Origin: Sphingomonas sp. PP-F2F-G114-C0414
GTDB lineage: Bacteria > Pseudomonadota > Alphaproteobacteria > Sphingomonadales > Sphingomonadaceae
NCBI RefSeq assembly: GCF_003688595.1
Contig: NZ_RCWT01000009.1
Span: forward strand, 62,001 to 126,000
Direction: 5' to 3'
Length of the DNA stretch: 64,000 bases
Part shown: positions 45,505 through 53,689 of the stretch, piece after piece
Numbering within the stretch: the first letter of the stretch is position 1
Layout: each line of letters starts with the position of its first letter
The notes under the pieces: model-generated
Database searches by the model: none
Seen by the model: the letters and a program-made list of their open reading frames with translations, nothing else
Told to the model about the DNA's origin: nothing
Program-made: the position numbers and the translations under genes

Positions 45505-47892
45505 ATGTTCGCAAACCGCCGGGACGTATTGATGGGAACGACGGCGGTGGCGCTGTTGTCGGTGGGCGAACAGGCGTTTGGCAGGGGGGCGACTGGCAGG
45601 GGAATGACGCTGCTCCCGACCAAGGCCAAGCCTTTGCCCCTGTCAGCGGTGCGCCTGCTCCCGTCCGCCTATGCAACCGCGGTCGAGGTCAATCGCGCGT
45701 ATCTGCTGCGGTTGAGCGCGGATCGGTTGCTGCACAATTTCATGGTCTATGCCGGGCTCCCCGCGAAGGCGCCGCTCTATGGCGGGTGGGAAAGCGACAC
45801 GATCGCCGGGCATACGCTCGGCCATTACCTGACTGCGCTGGTGCTCATGCATGCACAGACCGGCGACGCGGAGTGCCGCACCCGCGCGGATTATATCGTT
45901 GCCGAACTGGCGCGGGCACAGGCGAAGCGCGGTACCGGCTATGTCGGTGCGCTGGGGCGCAAGCGGAAGGACGGCACGATCGTCGATGGCGAGGAGATCT
46001 TCCCCGAGGTGATGCGCGGCGAGATCAAGTCGGGCGGGTTCGATCTCAACGGCTCGTGGTCGCCGCTCTATACCGTGCACAAGGTGTTCGCGGGGCTGCT
46101 CGATGTGCATGCCGCGTGGGGTAATACGCAGGCGCTGACCGTCGCGACCGGGCTCGCGACGTATTTCGCGAAGGTGTTCGCGGCGCTCGACGACGCGCAG
46201 ATGCAGATTTTGCTCGGGTGCGAATATGGCGGGCTGAACGAGAGCTATGCCGAGCTGTCGGCGCGGACCGGGCACAAGCAATGGCTCGACGTCGCAGAGC
46301 GGCTGTACGACCGGAAGATGCTCGATCCGATGGTCGCGGGCGAGGACAAGCTCGCCAACTTCCATGCCAATACGCAGGTGCCGAAACTGATCGGGCTCGC
46401 GCGGATCCATGAACTGAACGGCAAGCCCGCGCCCGCGAACGCCGCGCGGTTCTTCTGGAACACCGTCACGCAGCATCACAGCTATGTGATCGGCGGCAAT
46501 GCCGACCGCGAGTATTTCTCCGGCCCCGACAGCATCGCGAACCACATCACCGAGCAGACGTGCGAGCATTGCAACAGCTACAACATGCTCAAGCTGACGC
46601 AGCAGCTCTATGGTTGGGCACCGGACGGCGCGATGTTCGACTATTACGAGCGCGCACACCTGAACCACATCATGGCGGCGCAGGACCCGAAGACCGCCGG
46701 CTTCACCTATATGACGCCGCTGATGACGGGCACTGCGCGCGAGTATTCGACGCCGAAGGACGACGCATTCTGGTGCTGCGTCGGGACGGGCATGGAGAGC
46801 CATGCCAAGCACGGCGAGGCGATCTTCTGGGAGGGCGACGGCACGCTGCTGGTCAATCTCTACATCCCGGCGGAGGCGCGGTGGCAGGCGCGGGGTGCGG
46901 TGCTGACGCTCGACACGCGCTATCCGTTCGAGCCGGAGTCGCGGCTGACGCTGACCAAGCTGGCAAGGCCGGGGCAGTTTCCGATCGCGTTGCGGGTGCC
47001 GGGCTGGGCGAACGGGCGTGCGACGGTCACGGTCAACGGCGCGGCGGTCGAGCCGGTGCTGGCGAAGGGCTATGCGATCGTCGAGCGCAAATGGAAGGCG
47101 GGCGATGTCGTCGCGATCACCGTACCGCTCGACCTGCGGCTGGAAAGTGCACCAGGCGACGTCGATACGGTCGCGGTGCTCCGCGGGCCGATGGTGATGG
47201 CCGCTGATCTCGGCTCGACCGAGGGGAAATGGGAGCAGGCCGATCCGGCGATGGTCGGCGCGGATTTGCTCGCCGCGTTCACGCCGACGGCTGGCGTGGG
47301 TGCGCGCTATGCGACGAAGGGGATCATCCGGCCTGCTGACCTCACCTTCGTGCCGTTCTACAGTCAGTATGAACGGCGTAGTGCGGTGTATTTCAAGCGC
47401 TTCAGCGAGGCGGCGTGGAAGACCGAGGAGGCGGCGTTCCTGACCGAGCAGGCGCGGCTGAAGGATCTCGCCGCACGGTCGGTCGACGTGATGCATCTGG
47501 GCGAAATGCAGCCCGAGCGCGATCATGCGCTGACGTCGGAGATCTCGTATCCGGTCAGCTATCGCGGGCGGAACGGGCGCGATGCGCGGTCGGGCGGGTA
47601 TTTCGAGTTCACCATGAAGACACGGCCGGTGCCGCTGGTGGTGCAGGCGACCTATTGGGGCGATGAGCGCGCGCGCGATTTCGACATCCTCGTGGATAAC
47701 GTGAAGGTCGCCACGCAGCATCTCGAGGCGGACCAGCCGGGCAAGTTCTTCGATGTCGAGTATCCGCTGCCCATCGGAGTGACCAAGGGCAAGGCGAGCG
47801 TGAAGATACGGTTCGTGCCGCATGACCGGTCGTCGGCGGGGCCGGTATTCGGGGTGCGGATGGTAGCTGCCAAGCCGGGCGCAACCGCATGA
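45505..47892 (+). CDS. Beta-L-arabinofuranosidase, GH127/GH146 (DUF1680) family, Tat-exported
   Basis: 795 residues from ATG 45505, chosen for GGAG 6 nt upstream; the frame upstream is the antisense of the divergent gene. Twin-arginine signal NRRDVLMGTTAVALLSVG. The (alpha/alpha)6 barrel shows PLYGGWESDTIAGHTLGHYLTAL. The zinc-thiolate site is CEHCNSYNMLKLT (Glu354, Cys356) and WCCVGTGMESHAKHG (Cys424 the expected nucleophile, Cys425). These residues parallel Glu338, Cys340, Cys417 and Cys418 of Bifidobacterium HypBA1, which removes beta-L-arabinofuranose from hydroxyproline-linked arabinosides. Pectic beta-arabinofuranose is an alternative substrate. Head of an operon that continues through LDH-like, DUF885 and GH43 genes. 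Confidence 0.92.
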   Translation: MFANRRDVLMGTTAVALLSVGEQAFGRGATGRGMTLLPTKAKPLPLSAVRLLPSAYATAVEVNRAYLLRLSADRLLHNFMVYAGLPAKAPLYGGWESDTIAGHTLGHYLTALVLMHAQTGDAECRTRADYIVAELARAQAKRGTGYVGALGRKRKDGTIVDGEEIFPEVMRGEIKSGGFDLNGSWSPLYTVHKVFAGLLDVHAAWGNTQALTVATGLATYFAKVFAALDDAQMQILLGCEYGGLNESYAELSARTGHKQWLDVAERLYDRKMLDPMVAGEDKLANFHANTQVPKLIGLARIHELNGKPAPANAARFFWNTVTQHHSYVIGGNADREYFSGPDSIANHITEQTCEHCNSYNMLKLTQQLYGWAPDGAMFDYYERAHLNHIMAAQDPKTAGFTYMTPLMTGTAREYSTPKDDAFWCCVGTGMESHAKHGEAIFWEGDGTLLVNLYIPAEARWQARGAVLTLDTRYPFEPESRLTLTKLARPGQFPIALRVPGWANGRATVTVNGAAVEPVLAKGYAIVERKWKAGDVVAITVPLDLRLESAPGDVDTVAVLRGPMVMAADLGSTEGKWEQADPAMVGADLLAAFTPTAGVGARYATKGIIRPADLTFVPFYSQYERRSAVYFKRFSEAAWKTEEAAFLTEQARLKDLAARSVDVMHLGEMQPERDHALTSEISYPVSYRGRNGRDARSGGYFEFTMKTRPVPLVVQATYWGDERARDFDILVDNVKVATQHLEADQPGKFFDVEYPLPIGVTKGKASVKIRFVPHDRSSAGPVFGVRMVAAKPGATA

Positions 47893-47942
47893 GCGCCGTG
47901 CCAGGGTTGGTCCGCAATCCGGCGGCAGCGCTCCCTTCCTTG

Positions 47943-47994
47943 TTCTCCCGCGAAGGCGGGAGTCCAGTCTGGATCCCCGCCTTCGCGGGGAAAC
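47943..47994. repeat. REP-like inverted repeat
   Basis: Arms TTCTCCCGCGAAGGCGGGAG-TCCAG and CTGGA-TCCCCGCCTTCGCGGGGAA face each other with a short centre. Same family as the repeats at 42573 and 52408. It sits in the 145-nt gap between the GH127 and the Ldh2-like gene, which are co-directional, so it could split the operon or stabilise the GH127 message. Confidence 0.8.
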
Positions 47995-48037
47995 AGGTCT
48001 TGCGCGCCGAGTGTGGATGCGACCGCGGAGCCTTTGC

Positions 48038-49069
48038 ATGACCGACGCGCAGGCAGACGGCATTCGCCTATCGCTCGACGAAGTGCGGGCGTTGGCGCGG
48101 AAAGTTTTGCTCGAGGCTGGCCTGTCGCGCGCGCATGCCGAGGCGGTCGCGGAGACGATGGTCTCGGGTGAGCGTGACGGCTGTGCAAGCCACGGCATCT
48201 ACCGGTTGCTGGTCGCAGCCAACAGCATCGCCAAGGGTGTCGTGGCGGTCGATGCGGAGCCGGTCGTGAGCGAGCCGGCGCGCGCGCTCGTGCGGGTCGA
48301 TGGCGGCGGCGGGTTCGCGCAACTCGCGTTCGAGCGCGGGCGGCAACGGTTGGCGGAGAAGGCGCGCGCGTACGGCATTGCTGCGCTGGCGCTGAACAAG
48401 GTGGTGCATTTCGCAGCGTTGTGGCCCGAGGTCGAGGCGCTGGCTGAGGAAGGGCTGGTCGCGCTCGCGGTCACGCCGAGCCATGCCTGGGTCGCGCCGG
48501 CGGGGGGCACGCAGCCCGTGTTCGGGACCAACCCGATCGCGTTCGGCTGGCCGCGGCCCGGCCGCGAACCGTTCGTGTTCGACTTCGCGACGAGCGCGGT
48601 CGCGCGCGGTGAGATCGAGCTGCATCGGCGCGCCGGGAAGGCGGTGCCCGACGATTGGGGCTATGATGCGGAAGGGCAGCTGACGACCGACGCGGCGGCG
48701 GTGCTGAACGGTGCGATGCGGACGTTTGGCGGGCATAAGGGGTCGGCGCTGGCGGCGATGGTCGAACTGCTCGCGGGGCCGCTGATCGGCGACATGACCA
48801 GCCGGGAGTCGCTTGAGGCTGACGCGGCGCGCGGTGGGTCGCCGATCGGCGGCGAACTGATCATCGCGATCGATCCCGTCGGATTTTTAGGCGATGCGGT
48901 CGCCGAACACCTTACTCGCGCGGAGGCGATGTTCGCGGCGATCGAGGGGCAGGGTGCTCGGCTACCGGCGCAACGGCGGTACGCGGCGCGGGCGCGCAGT
49001 CTGACCGAGGGTGTGACGATACCCGCCGCACTGTACCGCGACATCATGGTGCTGGTCCCAGGAGAATGA
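48038..49069 (+). CDS. Ldh2/DpkA-family NAD(P)H-dependent oxidoreductase
   Basis: 343 residues from ATG 48038 (MTDAQADGIRLS); a start at 48011 would add nine residues. Family marks: GCASHGIYRL (catalytic His), DGGGGFAQLAFERGRQRLAEKA, TPSHAWVAPAGGTQPVFGTNPIAFGWP, VFDFATSAVARGEIELHRRAGKAVP and FGGHKGSALAAMVELLAG. Members include malate/lactate dehydrogenases, ureidoglycolate dehydrogenase and the Delta1-piperideine/Delta1-pyrroline-2-carboxylate reductases (DpkA). Given the hydroxyproline genes nearby, reduction of Delta1-pyrroline-2-carboxylate (the trans-3-hydroxyproline product) to L-proline is the most attractive role, but this is inferred. It overlaps the DUF885 start (ATGA). Confidence 0.82.
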   Translation: MTDAQADGIRLSLDEVRALARKVLLEAGLSRAHAEAVAETMVSGERDGCASHGIYRLLVAANSIAKGVVAVDAEPVVSEPARALVRVDGGGGFAQLAFERGRQRLAEKARAYGIAALALNKVVHFAALWPEVEALAEEGLVALAVTPSHAWVAPAGGTQPVFGTNPIAFGWPRPGREPFVFDFATSAVARGEIELHRRAGKAVPDDWGYDAEGQLTTDAAAVLNGAMRTFGGHKGSALAAMVELLAGPLIGDMTSRESLEADAARGGSPIGGELIIAIDPVGFLGDAVAEHLTRAEAMFAAIEGQGARLPAQRRYAARARSLTEGVTIPAALYRDIMVLVPGE

Positions 49070-50835
49070 CGATGAAGGCGATGATCCTGTTGCTCGCGCT
49101 GGGCTCGACTGCGGCGGGGGCGGCGCCTCCAAAGGCTCCTAAGGCCGCGGCGGCAACGTCGGCGGATGCGCGGTTCAAGGCGCTCTACACGGCGGAATAT
49201 GCGTGGCGGCAACTCCAGTTCGCGCAGGGCGAGGACAATCCGACCGCTGCGCCGCGCCTGCCCGATGTCGGCCCCAAGGCGCAGGCCGAGCGGCTCGCGC
49301 GGTGGACCGACGTGTCGCGGCAACTGGCTGCGATCTCGCCGGCGACACTCTCGCCTGCCAATCGCGTCAATTATGCGGTCTACGCGCAGCAGATCGACGC
49401 CTTGCTCGCCGAGCAACGCTTTCGCGATTACGAGAAGCCGCTGACCGCCGATACGAGCTTCTGGGGTGACGTCGCGGAAAGCGCGCGCGGCACTTTCAAA
49501 TCGGTGAAGGACTATCGCGACTACATCGCGGTGATGCGCCAGATTCCGCGCTATTTCGATCAGCAGACCGGCAACATGCGCGCGGGACTGGCGCGCGGTT
49601 TCACCCCGGCGCGGGTGACGCTGACCGGGCGCGACAACGGGGTCGCGCAGGTCGCGGACGCGAAGACGCCGCAGGACTCGCCGTTCTACGAACCGTTCAA
49701 GACCTTCCCGTCGACGATCCCCGCCGCCGAGCAGGCCGCGCTCAGAGCTGAAGGGACGGCAGCGATCTCGCAGGCGGTCGTCCCCGCCTATGCGACGCTG
49801 CTGAAGTTCCTGCGCACCGAATATATCCCGCATGCCCGCGAGGGGCTGGCGGCGTACGACCTGCCCGAGGGCAAGGCCTATTACCAGTCGAAGGTCCGCG
49901 AATACACCACGCAGGATATCACGCCCGAGCAGATCCACGCGCTCGGGCTCGCCGAGATCGCCAAGATCCGCGGTCGGATGGACGGCGTGATGCGGAGCGT
50001 GAAGTTCCAGGGCGATCTGCAGGCGTTCTTCAATCACCTGCGCACCGATCCGCAATTCTATCCCAAGACGCCGAACGAACTGCTGTACCGCGCCGCGTGG
50101 ATCGCCAAGACGTTCGACGGCAAGGCGTCGCAGTGGTTCGGGCATCTGCCGCGCAGCCGGTTCGCGATCAAGCCGGTGCCCGCGGACATCGCGCCGTTCT
50201 ATACCAGCGGTCGCGGCGGGCCGGGGATCTATCTGGTCAACACCTACGATCTGCCGTCGCGGCCCTTCTATTCGCAGGTCGCGCTGACGCTGCATGAAAG
50301 TGCGCCGGGCCACGCGTTCCAGATGCCGCTCGCGTCCGAGAACAAGACGCTGCCGGCGTTCCGGCGTGACACGTATCTGTCGGTCTATGGCGAGGGCTGG
50401 GCGCTGTATTGCGAGACGCTTGGCGAGGACATGGGGATGTACGAGACGCCGTACGACCTGTTCGGGATGCTGAGCTATCAGGCATGGCGCGCAGCGCGGC
50501 TGGTGGTCGATACCGGCATCCATGCGAAGGGCTGGAGCCGGAAGCAGGCGCAGGACTATCTGCACGACAACACCGCGCTGTCGAACCACGAGATCGAAAC
50601 CGAGGTCGACCGATACATCGCGTGGCCGGGGCAGGCGCTGTCCTATTACATGGGGCAGATCGCGTTCCAGACGGCGCGGAAGAAGGCGCAGGACAAGCTC
50701 GGCGCGAAGTTTAACATCCGCGCTTTCCACGACGCGATGCTGGAGATGGGATCGGTGCCGGTGCCGGTGATCGAGGCGCGTACCGACCAGCTGATCGCGG
50801 CGGGCGGCAGGGGGCCGTATCCTGACGAGGAATAG
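49066..50835 (+). CDS. DUF885-family exported hydrolase (probable metallopeptidase)
   Basis: 589 residues, signal peptide MKAMILLLALGSTAAGAAP. The conserved DUF885 core is visible: FYSQVALTLHESAPGHAFQM with HESAPGH at 410-416 (HExxxxH-like) and YGEGWALYCETLGEDMGMY (Glu443), followed by DTGIHAKGWSRKQAQDYL and EIETEVDRYIAWPGQALSYYMGQ. The layout resembles gluzincin peptidases related to the carboxypeptidase-Taq group. Family function is largely untested. In this operon it probably trims peptides freed of sugar. Start overlaps the preceding stop by ATGA. Confidence 0.82.
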   Translation: MTMKAMILLLALGSTAAGAAPPKAPKAAAATSADARFKALYTAEYAWRQLQFAQGEDNPTAAPRLPDVGPKAQAERLARWTDVSRQLAAISPATLSPANRVNYAVYAQQIDALLAEQRFRDYEKPLTADTSFWGDVAESARGTFKSVKDYRDYIAVMRQIPRYFDQQTGNMRAGLARGFTPARVTLTGRDNGVAQVADAKTPQDSPFYEPFKTFPSTIPAAEQAALRAEGTAAISQAVVPAYATLLKFLRTEYIPHAREGLAAYDLPEGKAYYQSKVREYTTQDITPEQIHALGLAEIAKIRGRMDGVMRSVKFQGDLQAFFNHLRTDPQFYPKTPNELLYRAAWIAKTFDGKASQWFGHLPRSRFAIKPVPADIAPFYTSGRGGPGIYLVNTYDLPSRPFYSQVALTLHESAPGHAFQMPLASENKTLPAFRRDTYLSVYGEGWALYCETLGEDMGMYETPYDLFGMLSYQAWRAARLVVDTGIHAKGWSRKQAQDYLHDNTALSNHEIETEVDRYIAWPGQALSYYMGQIAFQTARKKAQDKLGAKFNIRAFHDAMLEMGSVPVPVIEARTDQLIAAGGRGPYPDEE

Positions 50836-52381
50836 GCGCTGGCTCGCGGCGGTCGGCCTGATCGCCTCCGCCGGGCTGGCGCAGGATGTGCCGCGGGGGA
50901 CGCACATCCATGCGCCGGGCAATCCGATCCTCGCGGACGGGTATTATTCGACCGATCCGGCGCCGGTGGTGATCGGCGATACGCTGTGGATCCTCGCCGG
51001 GCGCGACGAGGCGGCGGCGGACGTCGACGACTTCGTGATGAAGGAATGGCAGCTGCTGTCGACCCAGGATCCGGCGTCGGGCGACTGGGTCCATTATCCG
51101 GCGATCGCGCGACCCGAGACCGTATTCGGATGGGCCGAGCCGGCGCGCGCCTATGCCGGGCAGATCGTCCAAGCGCGCAACGGGCGGCTGTATCTGTATG
51201 CGCCGGTGGTCGAAAAAGGCAGCGATGCCGAGGATCGGTTCGCGATCGGCGTCGCGGTTGCCGACAGCCCGACCGGACCGTGGCGCGACGCACATCCGTC
51301 GGGGCCGATCGTCTCGCAGCGCGTGCCGGTGCGCAACGATATCCAGAATATCGATCCGACCGTGCTGATCGACGACGACGGCCGCGTGTATCTCTATTGG
51401 GGGACGTTCGGCGAACTGCGCGGCGTCGAACTCGCGCGCGACATGGTGACGCCGATCGGCCCCGAGCGGCGGATCACCGGGCTGACCGAGTTCTTCGAAG
51501 CGCCGTGGATCATGAAGCGGCGCGGCGTCTATTACATGCTGTACGCCGGCAACACCGCGGGACCGGGCTCGGACTGTACGCCGGCGATCTATCACGCGTG
51601 CATCGCTTACGGGACCGCGCCGTCGCCGATGGGGCCTTGGACGTATCGCGGCGTGGTGCTGAAACCGGTGTCGTCGACCACGTCGCATCCGGGCGCGGTG
51701 GACTTCAAGGGGCGCTGGTATCTCGCGTATCACACGGCCGATGCGGCTGGCGGCGGGCATTTCCGGCGCAGCGTCGCGATCGATCCGATGCTGTTCGACG
51801 ACAGCGTGACGCCCGCCGCGATCCTGCGGGTGGTGGCGACGCGGCGCGCTCGGCCTGCGCCGCTGCCGTCGCGCAATATCGCCGGTGCGGCGACGGCCGA
51901 GGCGTCGAACGAGCCGGTGCCGGTGCGCTATTGGCTGGCCGCGCTGAACGACGGGATCGTGCGGGCGAACCCGCTGCCGCCGGATATGTGGGGGAGCCGG
52001 GCGGGGCCTGCGCGGCAGTGGATCGCGTATCGCTGGGATGCTCCGGTGACGCTGAACGGTGCGCGCATGCGCTTCTGGGCGGATCGAGCGGCGGGATCGC
52101 GGACCGGGATCGCGCCGCCGAAGCGTTGGTGGCTGGAATATTGGGATCGCGGCTGGAAACGGGTGCGGGGGGCGCGTGGTTTCGGTACCGGGTCGGACGG
52201 GTTCCAGTCCGCGAGCTTTAGGCCGGTGACGACGCGGTGCCTGCGCGCGGTCTTCGAGACGTCGGGCGATGCCCGCGGTCATGCCGGCGTTGCGGTGCAG
52301 GAATGGGAGGCGCTTGCCCCGCATCCACAGGCGGTCGCGGCGCGCGACCCGGCCGCGCCGCCCGCGCCGCCCTGCGGCTAA
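50822..52381 (+). CDS. GH43-family glycosidase with C-terminal beta-sandwich, CTG start
   Basis: 519 residues if started at CTG 50822. No ATG or TTG exists between the upstream in-frame stop (50792) and the catalytic domain; the first GTG (50888) would cut off a perfect signal peptide (TRNRRWLAAVGLIASAGLAQ). AGGGGG lies about 8 nt before the CTG. GH43 residues: Asp45 (STDPAPVV, base), Asp178 (NIDPTVL), Glu226 (FFEAPWIM, acid). The C-terminal 150 residues (QWIAYRWDAPVTLNGARMRFWAD, WWLEYWDRGWKRV) form an F5/8-like or arabinosidase-type sandwich. Likely alpha-L-arabinofuranosidase or galactanase-type exo-enzyme. It overlaps the DUF885 stop. Confidence 0.85.
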   Translation: MTRNRRWLAAVGLIASAGLAQDVPRGTHIHAPGNPILADGYYSTDPAPVVIGDTLWILAGRDEAAADVDDFVMKEWQLLSTQDPASGDWVHYPAIARPETVFGWAEPARAYAGQIVQARNGRLYLYAPVVEKGSDAEDRFAIGVAVADSPTGPWRDAHPSGPIVSQRVPVRNDIQNIDPTVLIDDDGRVYLYWGTFGELRGVELARDMVTPIGPERRITGLTEFFEAPWIMKRRGVYYMLYAGNTAGPGSDCTPAIYHACIAYGTAPSPMGPWTYRGVVLKPVSSTTSHPGAVDFKGRWYLAYHTADAAGGGHFRRSVAIDPMLFDDSVTPAAILRVVATRRARPAPLPSRNIAGAATAEASNEPVPVRYWLAALNDGIVRANPLPPDMWGSRAGPARQWIAYRWDAPVTLNGARMRFWADRAAGSRTGIAPPKRWWLEYWDRGWKRVRGARGFGTGSDGFQSASFRPVTTRCLRAVFETSGDARGHAGVAVQEWEALAPHPQAVAARDPAAPPAPPCG

Positions 52382-52407
52382 TTCGGAAGAGCCGCCTTCC
52401 GACCAAC

Positions 52408-52494
52408 CCCGTCATCCCAGCAAAAGCTGGGATCCAGAGCCTCAAGTGATGGCATCGGTGGCTCTGGATCCTGGGTCGAGCCCAAGATGACGGG
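52408..52494. repeat. REP-like inverted repeat between convergent genes
   Basis: Arms CCCGTCATCCCAGC...GGGATCCAGAGC (52408-52440) and GCTCTGGATCCTGGG...ATGACGGG (52461-52494) form a long imperfect stem. It is located between the converging GH43 and M24-peptidase genes. Same functional class as the repeats at 42573 and 47943, though a different sequence subtype. Confidence 0.8.
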
Positions 52495-52513
52495 ATTAGG
52501 GACGTTCAGCCAA

Positions 52514-53689
52514 TCAGCCGAACGGGCGGTCGATCGAGGGTTGCGGTTCGGTGAACCAGGTGGCGCCAGTGTCGGTGACGTGGAAATGATCCTCCAGCCG
52601 GATGCCGAAGCGGTCCGGTACGACGATCATCGGTTCGTTCGAGAAACACATTCCCGGTGCCAGCGGCGTGCGGTCGCCGCGGACCAGATAGGCCGGTTCG
52701 TGGATCGACAGGCCGATGCCGTGGCCGGTGCGGTGCGACAGGCCGGGCAGGCGGTAGTCGGGGCCGAGCCCGGCCTTCTCCAGCACCGCGCGGGCGGCGG
52801 CGTCGATCGCTTCGCAGGGGACGCCGGGCTGGACCGCGTCGAACGCGGCGGCTTGCGCCTCGTGTTCGATGTCCCAGATCGCGCGCGCCTCGTCGCCGAC
52901 GTTACCGAACGCGTAGGTCCGCGTGATGTCGGAGTGATAGCCCTCCACCTGACAGCCGGTGTCGATCAACACGAGCTGGTTCTCTTCGAGCAACTGGTCG
53001 CCGGGGAGGCCGTGCGGGAACGCGGTCGCGTGGCCGAACTGGACGGCGCAGAAATACGAGCCCGAGGATCCGATCGCGCGGTGCGCCTCGTCGATGAAGC
53101 GGATCACCGCGCTGGCGGCAATACCTGGGCGGAGGATACGCGCGGCGCGGCGCTGGACGTCGAGCGTCATCGCCTTGGCCTGGCGGAGCAGCGCGAGTTC
53201 GGCGGGGCTCTTGATCATCCGGCATGCGTCGATCACCGACGCGCCATCGGCAACATCGAGCCCGGTGGCGGCGAGCGCGCTGGCCATGCCATAGGGGAGC
53301 TGCGGGTCGAGCAGCACGCGGCCGCCGACCGCGTCGGCAACCAGCGCATATGGGCTCTCGTCCTCTTCCCAGAGACGCAGGTCGGCGTCGATCTCGACCG
53401 CGGCCTCCAGCGAACCCTGTTCGAAGCGCGGGCAGATCAGCATCGGCTGCCCCTTCACCGGCAGCAGCAGCGCGACCAGCCGCTCGGTCGCGCCCCAGGG
53501 CACACCCGCGAAATAGCGCAGGCTAGCCCCGGCGCCGATCAGCAGCGCGTCGGCGCCCGCCGCCTCGGTCAGCGAGCGCGCCTTGTCGAGCCTCGTGGTG
53601 CGCTCGGCCAGCGTGATCGGTGGCGCACGGTCCGCCCAGGGGGCGATGGTCGCCAGCTCGTCGGGTATCGATGATCCGCCGATGGTCAT
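52514..53689 (-). CDS. M24-family Xaa-Pro aminopeptidase/dipeptidase
   Basis: 391 residues, no signal peptide. An N-terminal creatinase-like domain (about 25-155: ADALLIGAGASLRYFAGVPWGATERLVALLLPVKG) precedes a pita-bread fold. The five metal ligands are present in LVLIDTGCQVEGYHSDITRTY (two Asp), RTGHGIGLSIHEP (His), FSNEPMIVVP (Glu) and GIRLEDHFHV (Glu). M24B enzymes cut Xaa-Pro bonds, and some accept hydroxyproline. Its ATG overlaps the stop of the FAD oxidase gene (ATGA), tying Hyp-peptide hydrolysis to Hyp oxidation in one transcript. Confidence 0.9.
   Translation of the reverse strand: MTIGGSSIPDELATIAPWADRAPPITLAERTTRLDKARSLTEAAGADALLIGAGASLRYFAGVPWGATERLVALLLPVKGQPMLICPRFEQGSLEAAVEIDADLRLWEEDESPYALVADAVGGRVLLDPQLPYGMASALAATGLDVADGASVIDACRMIKSPAELALLRQAKAMTLDVQRRAARILRPGIAASAVIRFIDEAHRAIGSSGSYFCAVQFGHATAFPHGLPGDQLLEENQLVLIDTGCQVEGYHSDITRTYAFGNVGDEARAIWDIEHEAQAAAFDAVQPGVPCEAIDAAARAVLEKAGLGPDYRLPGLSHRTGHGIGLSIHEPAYLVRGDRTPLAPGMCFSNEPMIVVPDRFGIRLEDHFHVTDTGATWFTEPQPSIDRPFG

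Noticed and set aside
45643..48198. 851-codon minus-strand frame opposite GH127
   Set aside because: Antisense shadow with low-information composition; the plus strand has complete catalytic motifs.
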